This document shows positions 58,080 to 64,000 of a DNA stretch of 64,000 bases, piece after piece; position 1 is the first letter of the stretch, and every line of letters starts with the position of its first letter. Source of the stretch: Prionace glauca (taxonomy: Eukaryota > Chordata > Chondrichthyes > Carcharhiniformes > Carcharhinidae). The position numbers were made by a program, and so were the translations under genes. The stretch spans positions 13,475,071 to 13,539,070 of the forward strand of contig CM075740.1 of assembly GCA_037974335.1 (NCBI GenBank), in the 5' to 3' direction. The notes below the pieces were generated by a model. The model was given only the letters and a program-made list of their open reading frames with translations, ran no database searches and had not been told where the DNA came from.

Positions 58080-58870
58080 TATATTGTAAAGAGTTGAGGC
58101 CACAGCACTGATCACTGTAGCACATCACTCCCGATATCGTGCGAATCACAAAATTGTCCCGTTTTCCTACTCTCTACTTCCTGTTCGCTCGCAAATGTTC
58201 TGCCCATGCTCCCACACGATAAACTCTCATTTTCCGCAATAGTCTTTGCTGTGACATCTTATCAAATCCTTACTGGAAAACACAATATATCCACCTGTTC
58301 CCCTTTATCCACAACACGTCACTTCTTCAAATCACTCCAGTAAATTGATTGAACATGACTTCCCTTTGACAAAACTGAGTTGGCTCTATTTGATTATCGT
58401 GTTTTACTTATGTGCCCTGCTATCAAATCTTAATAACAGCTGCTAACAATTTCCTTATATGTCACATGATCAGCTAACTGGTGTTGTTTAGCTAACATAT
58501 GTTGTTTCCTGCTATAGGACGTTTTTTTCCGATTGCATTAAGGTACTACCGTCGCTTTTCCCAATCTAACGAACACTTCCCAGAATCTGGGGATTTTTGG
58601 AAGATTACAACCAGCCTATCAATCGTCAGTTCTTTTAAGACCTTCGGTGAAAGCCATCAGGATCTGAGGACTTAGCAACCGACATCTTCAACAACGTTCT
58701 TAATGTCATTCTAATTTCCTGCTCTACAGCTACTTCTACGGTACAACTTGTATCCTCTATAATGAAGACTAAAGCAAAATGCCTATCTCTTCATCTGCAA
58801 TCTTTCTGTTCGTCACAGATTCCCCAGACTCAATTTCTATGGAACTGTCGCCCACTCTTTGAAGTTTTTT
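58080..58870 (-). mobile_element. Decayed CR1-like LINE, reverse-transcriptase part, unit 4
   Basis: Copy of the 1010-1800 element, duplicated with the unit; it shares small indels with unit 2. Confidence 0.65.
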
Positions 58871-59774
58871 TATCGTTTAATTTTATAGTTTGAAACTGAT
58901 GTGTTCGTGGCACGAGTAGGCGTACATTAACACCGCAATAAAATTATTGTCAAATCCCCAAGTCGCTACACGCTGGCATCTGTTTGGGTACACTAAGGGA
59001 GAATTCGCAATGGTAAGCACTGTGCCAAAGTGCCAAAGGCAAGAAGTAACTAAAACCCCCCAGAATATTCGGGAAACAAATCAGCTGGCCTGGAATCACC
59101 TGTGGAGACAGATACAAAGTGAAAATTGCGTCTCCAAAGGTGTCAGATGAAAATATGAGCAATGAGTTTTGTTGATCTGAATTTCACTGGAAGAGCACAG
59201 GAAACTGAGCCAATTCTAACTTCAGGATGATGATCTGATAGATTAATGAAACCGATGCCTGCATGAAATGCTAATCGAGCTCTGGAGCGCGATTACTTGG
59301 ATATCTCTTTCAATAATTGTAGTGCGGACAGGATGAAGCACTTGACTAATTCTCAATAGGTCACTTAAGAGCCTCAATAGGCTCAAAGGGGCCCTCGCCG
59401 CGCAACGAATTTATTCTTCCCAGTAGTTGGAGGAGATTTCTGATCATCACAAGAGAAATGTTCAGTGAGGCGATGGTGAGATAGAGCTACGGGCGTTGAG
59501 AGTGCATAAAAAGCCTGATGTGCTTTCAGATGACGCCGATAAGGGGGAACATGTGGATGGGAAAAAGAATGTGGCCAGGGACATATTGCTGAGTTGCTTG
59601 CATGGGAGCAGGAAGTGAAGCCATTGCAGACAAATCTGTGGATATTATCTGACAAATAATAATGGAACCAGATCATGAGAACAGATCCAAGCAACTGATT
59701 AAAGATGGAGAATTGTTGGATCGTGTGTGGAATCGTGTCAAAGACCGACGCCAATGCAAAAAGAACAAGCAGTC

Positions 59775-60070
59775 GGGCGTCACGGTTGTTAGGACTTCTG
59801 CCTCACAGCGCCAAAAACCCGGTTTCGATGCCCGGCTTGGGTCACAGTCTGCACGTTCTTCCCGTATCTGTGTGGGTGCTCCGCTGCCTCCCATAGTCCG
59901 AAAGATGGGTTGATTAAGTGCTTTGGCGATGCTAAATTGTACCCGTCCAGGTGCCGGGGTGTGGGGACTCGGAAATGCTCACAGTAACTTCATTACAGTA
60001 ATTGCAGTTTGGATTACAACCGATAGCTGTAAGCCTACTTGTGACAATAATAATGAAACTGCAAAAAAAA
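59775..60070 (+). mobile_element. tRNA-derived SINE, unit 4
   Basis: Copy of the 2720-3030 SINE with the same 10-bp loss as unit 2. Confidence 0.8.
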
Positions 60071-60335
60071 CCTTTAAAACTGAGAAAAACAGTCAGTTTG
60101 CTAACGGTGCAATTGAATAGAATGTAACTTTGATAAGGGACATATCAGTATTGTGGCAGAAGCAGAAAAGCGATTGTGGGGATTAAATGCTGGAATTGTT
60201 GGAACATGATTATGGATTTGGGGTTGGTAATATCTTCAAGTAGTTTAGAGAGGAAATGTTAACTGAAAATTTGTAGTATCTCACAAGCAAAGAGGATCAA
60301 GGCTTGTTTCAAGGAGAAGTTTTATTGTAATCGGT

Positions 60336-61255
60336 CTGATGACACCAAGATTGGGGGAAAGGCAAATTGTGAGGAGGGTGTGGAGAGACTGCAGAAGGAT
60401 CTAGATAGGCTGGCGAATGGGCCAGGAAATGGCAAATGGAATTTAATGTTGGCAAGTGTGAGGTGGTCCACTTTGGTAGGAGGAATGGTAGGAAGGACTA
60501 TTACTTACGTGGCGAAAAACTGCAGCAGGCGACGGTGCAGAGGGACCTCGGGGTCCTTGTGCATGAGTCGCAAAAACCCAGCTTGCAGGTGCAGCAGGTG
60601 GTCAGGAAGGCGAATGGGATGCTGGCCTTCATAGCGAGGGGGATTGAATATAAAAGTAGCGAGGTCTTGCTGCAGCTGTATAGGGCATTGGTGAGGCCGC
60701 AGCTGAAGTACTGTGTGCAGTTTTGGGCGCCGCACCTGCGCAAGGATATTTTGGCCCTGGAGGGAGTGCAGAGGAGGTTTACTAGGCTGATACCGGAGTT
60801 GAGGGGATTGAGCTATGAGGAGAGGCTGAATAAACTAGGCTTGTACTCGTTAGAGTTTAGAAGAAAGAGGGGAGATCTCATTGAGACGTATAAGATGATG
60901 AATGGGATGGATAGGATAGAGGTGGAGAGACTCTTCCCGCTCAAAAAAGACAGTAGGACTAGGGGGCACAGCCCCAAGGTAAAGGGGAGGCGGTTTAGAA
61001 CAGAGTTGAGGAGGAACTTCTTCACTCAAAGGGTGGTGAATCTCTGGAATTCTCTGCCCGTTGAAGTGGTGGAGGCTGCCTCGCTAAATATTTTTAAGAA
61101 ACGGGTTGATGGGTTTTTGATAAGGGAGGGGATTAAGGGTTCTGGGGAGAGGGCGGGAAGGTGGAGCTGAGCCACGACAGATCAGCCATGATCTTATTGA
61201 ATGGCGGGGCAGGCTCGAAGGGCCAGATGGCCTACTCCTGCTCCTATTTCTTATG
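60336..61255 (+). mobile_element. 5'-truncated CR1-like LINE fragment, site A, unit 4
   Basis: Same insertion as at 25279-26198: identical 5' break point, identical missing target bases, TTCTTATG end. The ORF2 remnant 60436-61170 is open for 244 codons. Shared edges show descent from one insertion before units 2 and 4 separated, or transfer between them. Confidence 0.92.
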
Positions 61256-61539
61256 TAAGAACAGTATCTGAGGAGAGATAGCGGTTAGTGACATCAATGA
61301 AAGTGGGGACAAAAAAAACAACAAAGTTCGATGGTCAGTAATTTAGTGGAAACATGGTCAACATGGGTCTAATGTATAAAATGAGTTATGACCGAAATGA
61401 GGGGATATCTGAGAAAAACATCCGAGTCAACTATGATGCATGTGAAGCAGTGTTTCTTCATTTCATTCCGAAATAACTTCCCTCGATCAAAAGTGTATTC
61501 CCTATTTTTTCAGGATTGTATTATTGGAGCAAAAAGAAA

Positions 61540-62133
61540 ATAAAATTGCCTCATAGGAACAGTCCTTCGGCCCTCCAAGCCTGCACCGACCATGCTACTC
61601 GACTTATCTAAAACCCCCTACCCTCCTGGGACATTATCCCTCTAATCCCGTTCTATCCATGTTTTGACAAGTCGCTTCGTAAAAGTTACTATTGTATCTG
61701 CTTCCCTTACATCCCGGAACAACGAGTTCCAGGCACCCATCACCCTCTGTGTGAAAATTCTGCCTCGTACATCTCCTTTAAACATTGCCGGTCGAATTTT
61801 AAACATGTGTCCTCTAGTAATTGACTCTTCCACCCTGGGAAAAGGCATCTGATGATCCGCGCTATCCACGCCCCTCGTACTCTTCTATCAGGTCATCCCT
61901 CAACCTCCGTCTTTCCAGTGAGAACAAACCAAGTTTCGCAAAGCTGTCCTCACAGCTCATGCGCTCCATACCAGGCAACATCCTGGGAAATTTTTTGTAC
62001 CCTCTCCAAAGACTCCATGTCGTTCTGGTAGTGTGGCGACCAGAATTGAACACGATATTTCAAGTGTGGCCTAACTAAGGTTCTATAAATCCGCAACGTG
62101 ACTTGCCCATTTTTAAACCCAATGCGGGTTAGT
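61540..62133 (-). mobile_element. Old CR1-like LINE 3' end, unit 4
   Basis: Copy of the 3585-4170 element, joined directly to the SINE at 62134 (empty site D). Confidence 0.75.
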
Positions 62134-62305
62134 TCCATTGGCCATGCTTAAAATAGCCTCTTTGTGTCCTGGGATGGGTAGGTTAGAGAGACTAGTGGGT
62201 AAAATATGTAGGGATATAGGGGTGGGGCCTGGGTGGGATTGCGGTTGGTGCAGACTGGATGGACGGAATGGCCTCCTTCTGTGCTGCAGGATTTCCGTGA
62301 TGTGA
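62134..62305 (+). mobile_element. SINE 3' portion, unit 4
   Basis: Copy of 8551-8720. Confidence 0.75.
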
Positions 62306-63559
62306 TAAATGATCCTCAGGAATCTATATTGTCTTATTCAGCCAAGCAGAGAACAAATCCTTCTACTTTCTCCTGCCCACAGCAAATTCCCGACCTATAC
62401 ATTCCAATAAATTATTTATTCGTTCTGTCGCTGCCTCTCTTTTATGCCTCACTGTTTCAGACTAGCTCACACTTGGAAATCTTTCTCTGTGTTACCGTAT
62501 CACACCTTTTCCTAACATTAAAGCCGCCTATTACACCTCCGCATCCTCTCCTCAGCGAAAACAGCCCAACATATTCATTTCCCTGATAGGTACATAGTCC
62601 CAATTCTAGTAAAAATCTGGCAAATATTTTCTCCACTTTCTCATATCCTACAAGATCATTTTTGAAGTATGTAGACCATAGATGAGTACAATTCTATAAA
62701 AGTCTACTAAATCCCCGAATGTTTTCTTTTGCTCTTCTGTAAGTGCACCAGTACCCTTTTTTGCACTTTTTACCAACTGTGCAACTTCTTGCTGCTTTTA
62801 ACAATTTATGTCTTGCAAGCCCAAATCTAACTGAAGAAATAAAACAACGATGTATCAAAGGGGTGTCCTATCGACTTTGTTATTCGTGTGAATAGGAATT
62901 ATATAAAAAAACAGACATGGTCCTGAACTGGTTTGAGTCACTGATAATGCATTTGGGTGACTTGTTACTAAAGCGCCTGCTTCAGTGTAATCATCATAGG
63001 CCAATTAAAATAATCGGCGAGCTTACTAAAAAATGACCTGCAGTACCAGAACTTGCAGTGCATCTGGTTTATTAAAAAATAGGACAGTGGCAGTGTTTGC
63101 CCTGAATTTTTGGAACCAGGAGGTTAAGAACTGTCTGCCCTTTAATGTATTTTTGTAATCTGTATTCGCAGTTCTGCCCTTTCATCACAATACCAGAATG
63201 TTACTCAGTCCATTAAAAAATATTGCAATATTATTTCAATTTAATGTCATCCATCGTCTCCTTGTTGCGCCTGGATGTCACTGACTTTAAATAAAATATG
63301 CAGAATATCACAATGATATAATCTCACTATTTCATTCCTTTTAGAATGTTGCCATTGATTGTTTTTCAGGGGAAGAGAGATATTAACAGAACATTAGTCG
63401 CGATAACGGTATAATGATTTTATTACACAGCGGTATCAATGTCATTACACTGAAGCTTTGATCCATTCAGAGTGAACACAGTTAAATTGAAATGAAGGGA
63501 ATCAGCCGATCTGCTACAAACTGTGATGAACTGTTTGAAATGTTCCACTATTTGCCGAA

Positions 63560-63565
63560 TTTATT
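63560..63565 (-). terminator. Light chain gene 4 polyadenylation signal
   Basis: AATAAA on the coding strand, about 54 nt past the stop of the fourth C exon. Confidence 0.7.
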
Positions 63566-63618
63566 TAGAAATGAAACTTTACTGACGGCAAATTACAAAA
63601 ACGCTTTCGATGCATGAA

Positions 63619-63941
63619 TCACATACAGCTGGATCTGGAGATGCTTGTTTGAAGCGGGTTTGCTTGAGTCTCGTGTTTAACCAGACAGGAGTAAAGCTCG
63701 TGTGAGTTCCACTCTGAGGCTGACAGAGTCAGATAACTGCTCACACTGAACGTGTTGTCCGCCTCCTGCTGGATCCGACTGGTCTCAACCCCATTCCCTC
63801 TGACGCTGCCATCGACAGTCCATTCAATCTCCGCAGCTCCTGGGTTAAAACCGCTCACCAAACACACCAGGGTCGCCATGTTCTTCGCTGCGATTTGATC
63901 CGATGAAGGCGGAAGGAGAGACACAGTGGGGCTCCGTGGAC
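63619..63941 (-). CDS. Ig light chain gene 4, constant (C) exon (rest of gene beyond window)
   Basis: Fourth C1-set light-chain constant domain, 323 nt, same acceptor, phase, Cys pair and SRSSCM end. One residue sets it apart: Ala in place of Thr in the DQITAKN stretch. By homology the VJ and leader exons should lie about 4-5 kb past the window end, so whether this fourth gene is functional cannot be judged here. Confidence 0.93.
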
Positions 63942-64000
63942 CTGGAAAGTAGAGACAAGGATCGCACATCCATCAAAAATCACCATTAATGACTGATTAT

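Larger units (their letters stand above)
57065..64000. repeat. Tandem light-chain repeat unit 4 (partial)
   Basis: Start of a fourth copy, cut by the window end just past the C exon (63619-63941). The VJ and leader exons expected by homology would lie about 4-5 kb beyond the window. In its proximal part it shares the site A LINE insertion and small indels with unit 2, for example a missing 10-bp stretch in the tRNA-SINE near 59937. Confidence 0.9.

Overview
This window looks like genomic DNA of a cartilaginous fish, probably a shark. It carries immunoglobulin light-chain genes in the elasmobranch cluster arrangement, on the minus strand. Each gene is a small leader exon, a V exon already fused in the germline to its J segment, and one constant (C) exon. 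The proteins look like the lambda-like type II light chain, for which germline-joined genes are known in sandbar and nurse shark. The class is an inference from remembered family features, not from an alignment.

The window is a tandem array of one repeat unit of about 16-22 kb: unit 1 at 1-21999, unit 2 at 22000-40821, unit 3 at 40822-57064, and a partial unit 4 at 57065-64000. Units 1-3 each hold a complete gene, and unit 4 shows only its C exon before the window ends. In each gene the 49-nt leader, 348-nt VJ exon and 323-nt C exon join in phase 1 through GT/AG introns to give a predicted 239-residue protein. The leader intron is 140 bp in all three genes. The VJ-C intron is 4796, 4577 and 3894 bp. 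An octamer (ATTTGCAT on the coding strand) lies about 120 bp upstream of each ATG, and an AATAAA lies about 55 bp past each stop. No recombination signal separates V from J. All three CDR3s have the same length, so one ancient join followed by duplication is the likely history. Most amino-acid differences between the genes fall in the CDRs.

The rest is mostly retroposon debris. Unit 1 contains a nearly complete CR1-like LINE (4171-8550) with an esterase-type ORF1 and an endonuclease/reverse-transcriptase ORF2. Its pre-insertion site survives in units 2, 3 and 4. Shorter 5'-truncated copies of the same LINE sit at three more sites: site A (units 2 and 4), site B (units 1 and 2) and site C (units 2 and 3). 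These patterns do not fit one tree of unit duplication, which points to unequal exchange or conversion between units. Older decayed LINEs, tRNA-derived SINEs and a GATA/GACA microsatellite recur at matching places in each unit. No rRNA or tRNA gene, CRISPR array, virus-like element or other host gene was recognised.
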